A stretch of 64,000 nt of DNA from Limonium bicolor (Eukaryota; Streptophyta; Magnoliopsida; Caryophyllales; Plumbaginaceae), in NCBI GenBank assembly GCA_023374045.1, contig CM041776.1:40182171-40246170 (forward strand), written 5' to 3'. The stretch's first letter is position 1, and each line of letters starts with the position of its first letter. Below the pieces are notes generated by a model, which worked only from the letters and a program-made list of their open reading frames with translations, was not told where the DNA came from and made no database searches. A program made the translations under genes and the position numbers. Positions 22,993-33,322 of this stretch are shown in pieces.

Positions 22993-23639
22993 AAGATATA
23001 TATTTTAGATTCTATCATGAATAAATTCAGTTTGACTTATATCGCTGGCTATAATAAATTTTAACACTTGGAGGAGAACAAGAAATGTCTTAATTTCAGG
23101 AAGTTTTTAACTTCTTTTCAGCTACATTTGGCGTCACGCCTTTTATTTATAAAATAAATATATAGTTTAATATTTGACGTGTAACATTATCATATCCCGA
23201 TACCACACCTCTCTTGGGCTACTCATGAGGTACTAGATCAATATCCCACATTTGGAGTATATTGAAAATTGGCTCAAAACCCCCGCTTTTCACCCCTAGC
23301 CTCTAAGTGGTTTAATCATCCTCCAATACTACATGATTCCCTCAATTGTTATACAATCATACATACACTAATCGAAATGATATCTTCCATTCTACATCCT
23401 CCTCCATTTGAATGAAAATTATGCTATATAGACTAACATAGTCTGTTTGCATTGATACCCTCCAAACTTATTGCACCCACATATGATTGAAAGATACAAC
23501 TCACTTGATCAACTACCAGATTCCACTTGTCCCCAACAAAATTTCCAAGGACAAAGCTATGTTTGTATTTCATTTTATCACCCACGCCATGTTTGAATTT
23601 TGACTTAGTTGGTCAATATATACCAGTTGTCCTTTTTTT

Positions 23640-24235
23640 TCCTTTAAATGCAACTTTGTTTCTATTTTCCCATATTATACTGATTCTGTGGAGCCTCACA
23701 GACATTCATACTTCCTTGGCTGCACAATACCTTCCAATAAGTAATTAATATATGGCATGAATGCTGCTTGAGAATGGTAAACAAACTCCACACCATGTGA
23801 GAGCAGTAGTGTCCACATTTGATCCACCTCTTTGTACCTGAAGAAACAGTGGATGGAGGTTTCAATTCTCCTATGACAAAGTGGACAGGCACTTGGTGAT
23901 ATTTTTAGTATATTACGCTGATCAAATAGTTTATCCTTAGTGCTAATTACTTCCTTCAACACAAACCAAACCGTCAGTTTGAACTTTTGGCAATGCATAT
24001 TTCTTTGTCCGCTCGACCTGATTTCAATTTTATTCAAACACTCTTGGAATCACCCTGTACTATATGCTGTCCCTTTCCAGAGCAACTCACCATGTTGTTT
24101 ATTATGCTCGTCCGTCTGTATATTTAGTTCACCCATATCTTGTAGCATCTCGATAAGCATTACTTTCTCATATGCAAATAATGGTCGCCTCCACATTAGC
24201 ACCCATCTATAGTTTCCATCTTGTATCTTAATTAT
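23640..24235 (-). mobile_element. LINE ORF2 3' part (RT zinc-binding domain)
   Basis: On the minus strand, WRRPLFAYEKVM-type sequence near 24190 is followed by ORF 24037-23696. That ORF contains KLTVWFVLKEVISTKDKLF and the zinc-binding motif CPLCHRRIETSIHCFF (zf-RVT family). This is the C-terminal end of a non-LTR retrotransposon ORF2. The order of pieces shows it continues the minus-strand LINE seen at 25198-26335, from which it is separated by a plus-strand LINE fragment. Confidence 0.75.
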
Positions 24236-24239
24236 TACA

Positions 24240-25197
24240 CTTATGGAGTTTGCTACTTTACCTCAATCAAGTCGGTTGGTGGGGTTATTCACCGAGATGC
24301 GGAGGCGAATATGGGTGGCCTTATGTTTATGGTTCACCTTGGTATCCTTCGGGGCCTAATCAGTATGCCCAAACTTTCCCTCAGGCGGGTGCCCCTGGTG
24401 TTGTGCAAGGTGCTGCAAATCAAGGGACGCTTGGGTCTGGCAATCAGTTGCCATTTCTATTCGAAAACTGCCTACCGAAAGGGGTGCGGATCATGATCCG
24501 CTTGTTAATGAAATTATGAGGTGTGATAGGAAGGGGATGGAGGATGATGCCGCTCGGTATTAATCTTGGAAAGTTAACTTGTTGGAGGCTGGATATGCTT
24601 CGGTTAGGCCAGGAGTTTTGCCGGTGAGCTCCCAGATGCGAGTGGAAGTGGAAGAGGAAAAGGAAGAGGATAGTGGCCTTGCGAATCTCTTTGAGGATCC
24701 TGAGTTCCCCCCAAGCTTCGAGCCAGCGAGAGGGTCCAGTGATCCAGTGGTGGACCCGGATGAGGATTATGTGCAAAAGGAAGCCAAGCAGACTCTCAAT
24801 CTTGCCATGGAGCTTGGGTGTGCTATCCCAGATGAGGCACGTACTCTTGACACCCTGGCTGGAATCATACGTGAGTAGAGAGAGACTTACCGGCGAATGA
24901 AACAGGACGCAAGTGGTGGCTCTAAAGACGATTCTGATAGGTGTTCCAGAAACTCCTCTAAGGATGGGTCCAGAAGGACGGTCGGGTCTAGGGCTATAGG
25001 ATTTAGCAAGTTTTCCCGTATTTCTAAGGTTGCTAGGAGGGGTAAGAGTAAGGTGCATAGTTAGTGAATTGGGTTGGGGTAAGGTAGTTTCGTGGTTAAG
25101 GGTTGTGTCTTTATGTGTTATTCTGCCCTTGCGGCACATTTGGGCCTTGTGGCCCAATTTTCAAAAAAAAAAGTTGTGCGCTAGCTTGGAACAATCA
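24240..25197 (+). mobile_element. Sense-strand LINE fragment: ORF1 end and ORF2 start
   Basis: The plus strand has an open stretch rich in Gly, Pro, Tyr and Gln (24250-24519, e.g. GWPYVYGSPWYPSGPNQYAQ). A second, acidic one follows at 24579-24878 (EVEEEKEEDSGLANLFEDPE, ending in a stop). At ~25173 the reading CALAWNNHG resembles the start of LINE ORF2 endonuclease (LAWNCRG..). This fits the C-terminal linker of ORF1 plus the first residues of ORF2. The fragment breaks off where the minus-strand LINE resumes. The ORF1 assignment rests mainly on the ORF2-like start and on position. Confidence 0.5.
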
Positions 25198-26335
25198 CGG
25201 GTATTGTGTTTTCGGGATACAAGCTCTACACCAATGACCCATCCAGAAATTTATTAGTCTCCTATTGCCCACATTCCATATCAAATTGTTGCATTGGATT
25301 ACCTCATTAGTCGTACTCTTCCATGTGGTCACTGTCATAATCCATTTTGCAAAGGCCTGTGGTCCTGTTGCTACTTCATTGTCAAACTGCTATCACATCA
25401 TCAATGTTGATATATTGTGTCAACTACATTCTACCACAAAGTATTTCTTTTTGTGCAGTAGCGTACCCAACATTAGAGCAACAGTCCGGCGTTTATGTTT
25501 TCTAGCACTGCCACGCCCAAGCCTCCAAGCTTCTTGGGTTTAGTGATGTTTTTCCTTGCTGTTAGGCATAGATTCTACCTCCCAAATTTTAGAAATTTCT
25601 CCCAAAATAAGCTTGCTTCTTTGTAATGCATTTCTCTGTATTTATCACTGTTTTTGGCATTCTGAGACAACTTGTATAACATGACGGTTTTGATTCCATA
25701 ACTTCTTGACTAGAACCACTCGTATAACATGACGGTATTGATTCCATAATTTCTTTGACTAGAACCAGTCTCCCTGTTCTTTTTATATATATATATATGT
25801 AGCTGAAAGTTCAGCTTAAAGCGATACCGGAATTTTTTAAATGAATATTTCTCGCAAAATGATAATGGTGAGTTTTGAACCCATGACCTACCACTTCACC
25901 ACCGATCAAGCCACGGGACGCTTAGCACCAGTCTCTCTACTCTAGAGAGAATTTTATCTTTCACCGGCCAGCCTACTTTTATTATGTTAATTACTGGGGG
26001 ACCCAAGTCTGTATTTTTCTTGGATTCGCCCCCATTAGGCACCCGAACCAATATCTCACAATCACTATTTGATCCTCGTTCATATTTATGCAATATGATG
26101 CTGATTACTTTGAGCTAATTAGTAGATCCGGCATCTCGGCAAAATCTACTATGATCCCTTACATACCAGTTCGTCCTTTGATGTGGTATGAAACTAATAT
26201 GTCATCCACGAATTGTAAATTGAATAATTGCACACTCGGGTTCCCAATAATTATTCTTTTTCTAATGCCTAATTCGTGTGCACTGCTCATCAGCCAGTTG
26301 AACTGTACCACCCCACTTTTTCTATGATCAACGAG
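25198..26335 (-). mobile_element. LINE ORF2 fragments (RT to post-RT), minus strand
   Basis: Minus-strand pieces in order are LQFVDDILVSYH (~26220-26185, the RT catalytic box, usually FADD), then KPKKLGGLGVAVL (~25545-25505), then RLINFWMGHWCRAC (~25250-25205). These are hallmarks of plant L1 LINEs. Frameshifts and stops are frequent. Together with 23640-24235 this is one element interrupted by the sense-strand fragment 24240-25197. A SINE-like piece lies between the RT box and the GGLGV part. Confidence 0.75.
25780..25935 (-). mobile_element. Possible tRNA-derived SINE remnant
   Basis: On the minus strand GTGGCTTGATCGGTGG (resembles a pol III A box) is followed ~35 bp later by CATGGGTTCAAAACTC (B-box-like, cf. 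GGTTCGANNCC). A ~90-bp body and an (AT)n tail at ~25780-25798 follow. This is the layout of a plant SINE, but both boxes are imperfect and no target duplication was identified. Confidence 0.35.
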
Positions 26336-28297
26336 CCTTATATTATAACTTAAATTTTCACAGCGGACTTAAAAAAACTTTCCCCCCGGGTGTTACTGAA
26401 ATACCCCGAACCTAAAAATAGTAATTAATTAGGATAATGAAGATTTTAAAAGCTTAATTATTCCTAAATGAACATGTGGGAACAATTCCCGAAGAAAACG
26501 AATCCATAAAACGGGTTAAAAACACAAACGAACCTTAAAGCGCGTTTTTTGAGAAAACCGGGAAAACGTGAGTTTAAGCGGGTTAAATAGACCCGTAATA
26601 ATTATAGTCAATAAAATATCTATAATTAAACCTTAGTGAAGGTCTAGGACCATTAAAATTGATTAAACGAGAAAATTCCGGAAAACGGGCTCCGGTGAGT
26701 GAATAGTGTAAAAATGAGAACTTGTGGGGTGCAAATTGTAATAAGAGCATAATACTCCCCCATTTGTAATTAAGGAACGGGCTCCCTCTGTGTGTGTCAT
26801 GGTTGGTTCCCCCTCTCCCAGCCTATTGAATTCTAATTATTAATAAAAGACAAAAAGGGATAAAGGAGCAAAAGTACAAAAGTAGCTTTTATACTCTCTC
26901 TCCTCCCCATTCTTTTTTCTCTCATGTTGGCAGCCTCTCTCACCTGCCTTCTTCTTCCTCCAAACCCCCAACAATGGTGATTTTTGCTGCCCCCTTTCAT
27001 CCCTCTCTTCTTCTTCATTGTTCTTGCCCTAAACAAGGTTGAAACACAAAAATAACTACACCGTTGAACTCCTCTCACCTTGGGGATCATTTCCCTCTTC
27101 TCAAAATCCGCAAACTCCAACCTTCATCTCCATGGAAGGACCTCCATTTTAAGAAAGAAGAAGTCCATTTTGAGCTAGAACAACTCCTTGTTGGTTTAAG
27201 GTAAGAAAGAGTTCAAAAATCCCTCTTTTCTAGCCTTTCTTCACAGCCGAAAATTTCAGTTTTTGAGCTCTCTCGTACTCCTTGTGCCAGCCGGTTTTGC
27301 TTCAAGAAAAGGGCTGGAGTATTGGAATTCTTAGTTGCCAAAAACTTCATCTAGAAGTGCAAGGTAATCCCTCATCTTAGAGCCTTGGAATCACTCTCTA
27401 ATTCTAGGGTTTAATTCTAGAGTTGTGTATTTACTAGTGTATGTGTGTAATCCATTGGACAATGGGTTGTAGCTTGGTCAAATTGTAGACAAGGAACCAA
27501 GAAAAGAAAGAGCAAGAAGAGAAAGAAAGGAAGAAAAACAAGGAACTAGAAATCAAAAGGTAATGGACTCACCTTGGAATGAGTGTTGATGTCTTCTAGT
27601 ATGAGAAATTATATTGCTTTAGTATTGAGTAAGCCACTGCAATGGTAACTAAGTAATGGAGGTATTTTGGTATTGATTATGAAATGTTAAAGGGCCTTAG
27701 AGCCAAGTTTTAAGGTTTATGCACAATTGGATTATTGTGTGAATGTGTAGGAAATTTATGTGCTGTAGCACCTCTTGTGGATGTGGCTAGTTGAGTAGGT
27801 CTAGTGAATGAAAATGATGCTTTGGGAATGTTAAGATTGTGGGGAAACTCTGTCGAAATTGTTTTAGAAACCAAGTGAGTGAATGGTATAATTGAGGAGA
27901 GAAGAACATAGGATTAACTAGGTGTTATAGAGGTAAGTTTGAGTGGCTAATTGCCTTGGTTTTAGTTTAGAAGAGAATTGTGTAATGGAGTAGAACATTG
28001 GATGGAGATAATGCAAGTGCATAGCTAGATGCCATTAGCTAAAGAACCATTGAGTATGAGAAATGAAGAAAACAAAAATCTGTAGCATGAGTTTTAGGAG
28101 AATTAATAGTGGGAAATGGTGTAAGGAAACCAAGAAATGAGAGATGAGTTTAATGAATGAATAATGGAAGTTTAGAGTGTCTAATTGGTGTAAAAACATG
28201 CTAGATTACATGTGGAAAGATTAGGAAAGGATTGAGTATGAAATAAAGGTTGAATAGAGGTTAAAAAACTGCAAAATGGAGTATAACAGAGCTGGTC
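26336..28297 (+). other. Non-coding, LTR-like repeat DNA left of the Athila insertion
   Basis: I see no gene. From ~26389 the sequence TGAAATACCCCGAACC resembles the start of a gypsy LTR. It is followed by AT-rich U3-like DNA, a pyrimidine-rich block near 26890-27020, and leader-like sequence with short poly-purine blocks. The partner LTR and any internal region could not be found. The end TGGTC at 28293-28297 is one copy of the Athila target duplication, so this DNA continued directly into 39012 before that insertion. Confidence 0.4.
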
Positions 28298-28568
28298 TGA
28301 TAAGTGTCCAAATGAGCATGTTTTATAGGTGTATTTCATATATTGTATTAGCACTTTTCTTGCTCATTTCTCCACTTTGGTTAGTTTTCCTCTAGTTTAT
28401 GTTTTTGGTTATCTCACAAATTTATTGGTTAAACATGAGGAAAACCAAGCTGGGAGCAAAGTAGACAAAGAGACGAACGCATAGACTCAAACGGCTCGGA
28501 AAACGAAGTCCAAACGAAGAATCTAGAGACGGTCAAAGTTCGTAGAAGAAAATAAGGCAAGGACTTTT

Positions 28569-28825
28569 GTCCGTGTCGTGTCCGCTCATTTAGGGGCGGA
28601 CGTGAGAGATGTCCGCATAACTATGGCCGGACAAGGGGGCGGACGTGAGAGATGTCCGCATAACCATGGCCGGACAAGGGAGCGGACGTGAGAGACGTCC
28701 GGTAACGAAGGGCGGACAAGGGGGCGGACGTGACTCAAGACGTCCGAGGATATTAGCACGGACAAGGGGCGGACGCGCAAATTAGAAGAGTATGTTCGTG
28801 GATAGGTGCACGGACAGAAACAAGG
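28569..28825 (+). repeat. GTCCG/CGGAC repeat array in Athila 5' LTR
   Basis: Several units of GGGGGCGGACGTGAGAGATG followed by TCCGCATAACCATGGCCGGACA and variants. The CGGAC..GTCCG pairs make short inverted repeats. The array sits ~220 bp upstream of the TATA box, within U3. Confidence 0.9.
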
Positions 28826-29045
28826 ACGCATGTAAATTCAGATGCAGAAATTAACGCGACAGTTTTCTTCTTCCCCAATTGCTTCTTCCTTTGCGGCGCC
28901 ACAGACATGTCAAACTGCTTCTTCATTAATATCAGGCGGCGCCTACCTTAATTCCCTCACGCGTCTGTCTCCAGCTCTGTCTGCAATCAATCTGCAATCA
29001 ATCTTCTTCCACTCCAGATCTGCCTCTAACCTTATCCTCTTCCTC

Positions 29046-29053
29046 TATATAAA
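29046..29053 (+). promoter_or_regulatory. LTR TATA box
   Basis: TATATAAA followed by CCCAGCA and a pyrimidine/A-rich leader. The same box is at 38018-38025 in the 3' LTR. It is the likely promoter of the retrotransposon transcript. Confidence 0.6.
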
Positions 29054-30045
29054 CCCAGCACCTTCAACCATAAACCACGTACGAAGATTAACCAGAAAAC
29101 AGACCATCGCTCACCACATTCTACCATTCTCTTCCATTCATTCTCTCCCGTACACCACAACACACATTCGATCCCAGAACTCAACACTCCAAATCACTCA
29201 TTCCACATACAATATCCTACGTACACGCTCCACTCATCGTTCTCTTCATTCTCCATTCACCATCCACACCTCTCGCATTATTATTACGTCCAACCTCTGA
29301 CTGACATATTACCAGTTAATATGTCAGGCGAAGGAGGATTTACTCCGGGCGAAGGTTTAATTATGGTTTGTTTAGTTGTGTAATCTATATTTCTACCGGT
29401 TAAAATAAATTCAGTTTGTTACGATTAAAGTTTATCTCTCTCCCTTTTTAATAAATTTCATCGATTTATTAAAAAGCCCTACTAAATCTGTTTTTAATCT
29501 GATCGGTGACAAACAGATAGGTAATTAAGCCGTAAAACTGTAGGAAACTTGTTTTCATCGGACAAGTTAGTACTCAGTTGCAAGAATATAATTCCTCACA
29601 CTTAACTGCCGTTTACTAGTGCTTGCTTGAGTTTTCATCGGACCTTGCACTTTCTGGTAAACGAGTTCTTATGAGTTTTCATCGGACCTTAAGATAATAA
29701 CAGGAATTTTGCCAAACTTTTATATTAATCCGGTAGAGATAGCATAATTAATCAGATTATATAAACCTGAACCCGGAGTTCCATTTAATTTATCTTCACT
29801 CAGTTATCTTATCTGCTATTTTACTTTTCAAAGAACAAGTCAATTAATTCCCCCCTTTTGTGACAAGCTTAGGTACTATTCTATTTCCCTATAAGTCCCA
29901 CGGTTTGACCCCGGCCGCTTCTGTCTTACTATACTACTGTGACCGGGTTTTATTTGAAGCCCGACGGATATTTTGAGTATTAATTTCTTTCTCAATTGTT
30001 TTAATTACACCAGTTCTAACCACTCACGATATACAGTCTGCAAAA

Positions 30046-30063
30046 TGGCGCCGTTGCCGGGGA
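30046..30063 (+). promoter_or_regulatory. Athila primer binding site (tRNA-Asp type)
   Basis: TGGCGCCGTTGCCGGGGA, three bases after the LTR end. It is the standard primer site of Athila elements, complementary to the 3' end of tRNA-Asp. Confidence 0.9.
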
Positions 30064-30449
30064 CTTGATTTATTCTAGTCCCTAAGCCCCGGATAATTCA
30101 CCTGTTATATTATAATATTCTGTTATTATTATTTTGTTGTTAATCTAATTTCGGACATCTGACTTCGGACATTTGACTTCTGACATCTGACTTCTGACTT
30201 TGGACATCTGACTTCTGACTTCTTAATATTATTGTCATTTAATTTCCATTGTCCTTCAAATTTCCAGTATACTAACTACTAACTTCAAATTTCCAGTATA
30301 CTAACTACTAACCTTAAATTTCTGTCATTTAATTTTCTGTCATTTTAATTTCCATTGTCTCTAACTACTATCATTAAATTTCAGTCATCTAATTCCTAAC
30401 ATTTTATTTTCTCACATCACGAGTTTCTTTTCTCTGTTTTGAGTGGTGA
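30064..30449 (+). other. Athila untranslated leader with short tandem repeats
   Basis: Non-coding. It contains repeats of GACTTCTGACATCT (30150-30220) and a directly repeated TTTCCAGTATACTAACTACT unit (~30268-30312). Confidence 0.6.
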
Positions 30450-33035
30450 ATGCCTTTTACCAGGTCAAACAGCCTCCCAGAAAATATTAATAATCACACG
30501 GTTGGTTACATTCCAGAGATCGAGAGAACCCTTCTGCGCACCCTAAGGCAGAACCGAACTCAACAAAACATTACCACCACAGTGATAGAATCTGACCCGG
30601 AAGATGACATGGCAATTTCACCAGCGACAGTTCGAAACATTAACAGGTCGTCTAATCAAGGACAACAGCCTGCCATCATCCTTCCTCACCTTAGCCCATC
30701 CGAATACGATGAGTGGCAGAAGCTGAAGCCATATCATCAAATCCGATGTGTAAAGGAGTTGGGAATGTTTGATAGTTCCAGTCCTGACGAAGCTCTGTTA
30801 CATGTTACAAAGTTCTTGCAGCATGCCAACAGTCTAACTGCGACCGACGCAGTACTCCAGTACGCAAGACTGTCATTATTCCCTCACAGCCTGACGGGAA
30901 GTGTGAGCAAATGGTATCATAGCTTGACACCAAGTACCATTGGTACTTGGGATGACATGGCCACCAAGTTCTACGACAAATTTCTACCCCCGAGCCGAAC
31001 GTTGGAGATGATTGCTGAAATCTATAATTTCAAGCAACCAGGGTCGGAGAATATTTGTGAAACTTGGGACCATTTCAAAGGACTACTACTTACTTGTCCT
31101 CACCATGGTCTGACGAAAGAACAAGTATCACAATTGTTCTACAAAGGCTTGATCGGTCCGTGCAGAACAATGGTATTATCCTCCTTAGGGGCCGATATTT
31201 TGAAAAAGCCAGGAGCACAATTTCTGAATAGCATGGAGTCTCTCTGTGAAGAAATCAGAGACTGGGCCTCCGGTGGATCAAGGAGCGGCACTCCAGGTTT
31301 ATACCATGTTATGGAAAGTGATAACAAGTTCGACCAGCTGATGAAAAGCCATGAGCAACTCATGGAGAGCAATGCTCAGCAGGCAACAAAAGTAAGTACT
31401 CTGCAGAAAGTGGTTGAGCAGATGGCTATGAACTCCTACCCCCAGCAAGCTAAGTCGATGATTTCCCAATCATCTACAATCCCTCCAGGCTATGCTCCTC
31501 TTTCCCAATCATCTCCTGTTATTTCTTGTACGCAATGTGGTGGGCCTCATGACTACGAACAATGTCCCCAACTACAAGAATTAAAAGCAGCAGAGGAAGC
31601 AAACTATCTCACCAACAATTCAGGGTACAGACAACCTTGGCAACGTAACATGCAATCCAACCTTCGCTACTCAAACACCGACAATATTCAAAACCCACAT
31701 ACACTACAACCATCTCAAAATTACAGACCTCAGTCCAATTTTCAAGGAGGCCAAAGGCAATATCAGCAACAGCTTTATGGCAATGAAGCTTCTTCGAGTC
31801 GACCAACTCAACCTCCTTCGAATCCTGAGTCTGAAATGTCTCAAATGCAAGAGATGTTTAAAGCAATGATGGGTAAGTCCCGAGACACGCAAGAGGAGGT
31901 CGCAGCCCTGCGCAAAGACCAAAAAGCCTTGCAATCTCAGATTCAACAGTTACTCACCCAACAAAGGCCACCTGGTCAATTCCCTTCACAGACTAACCCC
32001 AATCCAAGAGAACAAGCAAATTCAATCCTTATAGAAGATGGCACATTCCAATCAACAAACTTGAGTGCAGTCTCCTTAAGGAGTGGAAGGGAACTTGCTA
32101 CCAGAAAAGGAAAAGAAAAAGAAAATCACGAAGAGGCCTACATCAATGATGAAGACACAACCAATCCAGCCTCACCTCCCTCAGAAATCCAAGTTCCTAC
32201 TCCTGCTACTCCACCTCCATCTCGAGTTACTATCGACATTCCATCTTCCACTCCTAAAAACAGTGAACTCCCATTTCCCAACAGGATGAAAAAGAAACAC
32301 CTAGATGAGCAGTTTTCCAAATTCTTGAGTATTTTCAAGAAACTGACCCTCGACATACCTCTAATTGATGCTTTGCAAGAGATGCCTAACTATGCCAAAT
32401 TTCTAAAGGATCTCTTAACAAAGAAGAAGAAACCTGGAAAAGAAACAGTGCACCTCACGGAGGAATGCTCTGCTGCCCTTCTTCGAGCACTCCCTCCCAA
32501 ACAAACAGATCCGGGAAATCCCGTAATCCCGTGTTTTATAGGTGGAGTGGACTGTGGAAGCGGTTTATGCGACCTGGGAGCCAGTATTAATATCATGCCC
32601 TATGCCACCTTCTTGAAAGTAAAAGGAGGAGAAATGCAACCGGTTCCTTTCAAACTCCAACTAGCTGACAGATCAGAGATCAAGCCCATGGGAATAGTCC
32701 GAGATCTGGTAGTTGGAGTGTCTCGCTTTATCTTTCCAGCTGACTTCGTCATTTTAGAAATGGATGACGATGTTGAGGTTCCCCTGATTCTAGGTCGACC
32801 GTTTCTAAGTACTGCCAAAGCCATCATTGATGTCCACGATGGGAAAATCACTCTACGGTACGAGGACGAAACGATCGAATTCGATATGCAGAAAATGATG
32901 AAGAAAAGCTCTAACTTTTCTCCTCATGCTAAGACAGTGGGATTAACAGATGATGAGGAGGAGGAAGGCGATTTTTCTACAGATGAGGACATGTATTCCT
33001 ATCTTCCATCCCGAAAGCTGAAGCTGAACCACTAG
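30450..33035 (+). CDS. gag: Athila gag-protease polyprotein (861 aa, open)
   Basis: Structural polyprotein of the retrotransposon. Residues ~90-250 form the capsid-like retrotransposon gag domain (YARLSLFPHSLTGSVSKWYH, TWDDMATKFYDKFLPP). A zinc knuckle CTQCGGPHDYEQC begins at residue 360 (spacing C-X2-C-X3-H-X4-C), followed by a Gln/Pro-rich, disordered and partly coiled-coil region. From ~610 the segment FSKFLSIFKKLTLDIPLIDA precedes the aspartic protease, whose active site DLGASI starts at residue ~708. The frame stays open for 861 codons, unlike the broken pol downstream. An acidic tail follows the protease. The stop at 33033 falls before RT; in this lineage gag and pol are often one frame, so the stop may be a mutation or a natural boundary. 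The start is the first ATG after the leader. Confidence 0.9.
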   Translation: MPFTRSNSLPENINNHTVGYIPEIERTLLRTLRQNRTQQNITTTVIESDPEDDMAISPATVRNINRSSNQGQQPAIILPHLSPSEYDEWQKLKPYHQIRCVKELGMFDSSSPDEALLHVTKFLQHANSLTATDAVLQYARLSLFPHSLTGSVSKWYHSLTPSTIGTWDDMATKFYDKFLPPSRTLEMIAEIYNFKQPGSENICETWDHFKGLLLTCPHHGLTKEQVSQLFYKGLIGPCRTMVLSSLGADILKKPGAQFLNSMESLCEEIRDWASGGSRSGTPGLYHVMESDNKFDQLMKSHEQLMESNAQQATKVSTLQKVVEQMAMNSYPQQAKSMISQSSTIPPGYAPLSQSSPVISCTQCGGPHDYEQCPQLQELKAAEEANYLTNNSGYRQPWQRNMQSNLRYSNTDNIQNPHTLQPSQNYRPQSNFQGGQRQYQQQLYGNEASSSRPTQPPSNPESEMSQMQEMFKAMMGKSRDTQEEVAALRKDQKALQSQIQQLLTQQRPPGQFPSQTNPNPREQANSILIEDGTFQSTNLSAVSLRSGRELATRKGKEKENHEEAYINDEDTTNPASPPSEIQVPTPATPPPSRVTIDIPSSTPKNSELPFPNRMKKKHLDEQFSKFLSIFKKLTLDIPLIDALQEMPNYAKFLKDLLTKKKKPGKETVHLTEECSAALLRALPPKQTDPGNPVIPCFIGGVDCGSGLCDLGASINIMPYATFLKVKGGEMQPVPFKLQLADRSEIKPMGIVRDLVVGVSRFIFPADFVILEMDDDVEVPLILGRPFLSTAKAIIDVHDGKITLRYEDETIEFDMQKMMKKSSNFSPHAKTVGLTDDEEEEGDFSTDEDMYSYLPSRKLKLNH

Positions 33036-33322
33036 AGCAAGTATTATTTACTTCTCTAGAAGAAAAGGTGGAGGATCCGGAAGTTAACGCCATGCTGACA
33101 CATGTGGAGAAAGGAAAGGCAGGTTATCAAGCCTACCAGCCACCAATCAAAAACTCGACAGAAAACCTCAAAAATCAATTCTATCAATAGAACAGCCACC
33201 AGAGCTCGAGCTTAAGGAGCTACCTTCTAAATCAAGTATGCCTTTTTAGCTGAAAATGACCATTTGCTGTCATTATTTCCTCTTCTCTGAATTCCGGGGA
33301 GGAAACAAGGCTACTAGAGGTA

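Larger units (their letters stand above)
15490..23609 (+). repeat. Segmental duplication, copy 2 (8.1 kb, carries GDSL gene 2)
   Basis: Colinear with 4346-12438. Shared upstream sequence reaches only ~450 bp before the start codon, so anything regulatory farther upstream of gene 1 is absent here and replaced by copia LTR and MITE sequence. Homology stops at GACTTAGT; after it the two copies continue into unrelated DNA. Confidence 0.95.
28298..30042 (+). repeat. Athila 5' LTR (1745 bp)
   Basis: Matches 37318-39006 from TGATAAG to CTGCA. It holds a GTCCG/CGGAC array (28569-28825) and a TATATAAA box at 29046-29053. The 152-codon ORF at 28842-29300 lies wholly inside the LTR and is not a gene. 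It is 56 bp longer than the 3' LTR, mostly because of one extra ~60-bp unit of the GTCCG array. Confidence 0.95.

Noticed and set aside
24444..25157. 237-codon minus-strand ORF
   Set aside because: Opposite strand of the LINE fragment with the acidic ORF1-like stretch; no domain seen, so treated as a shadow.
28842..29300. 152-codon ORF
   Set aside because: Lies entirely inside the Athila 5' LTR, is Ser/Thr/His-rich by composition, and does not stay open in the 3' LTR.
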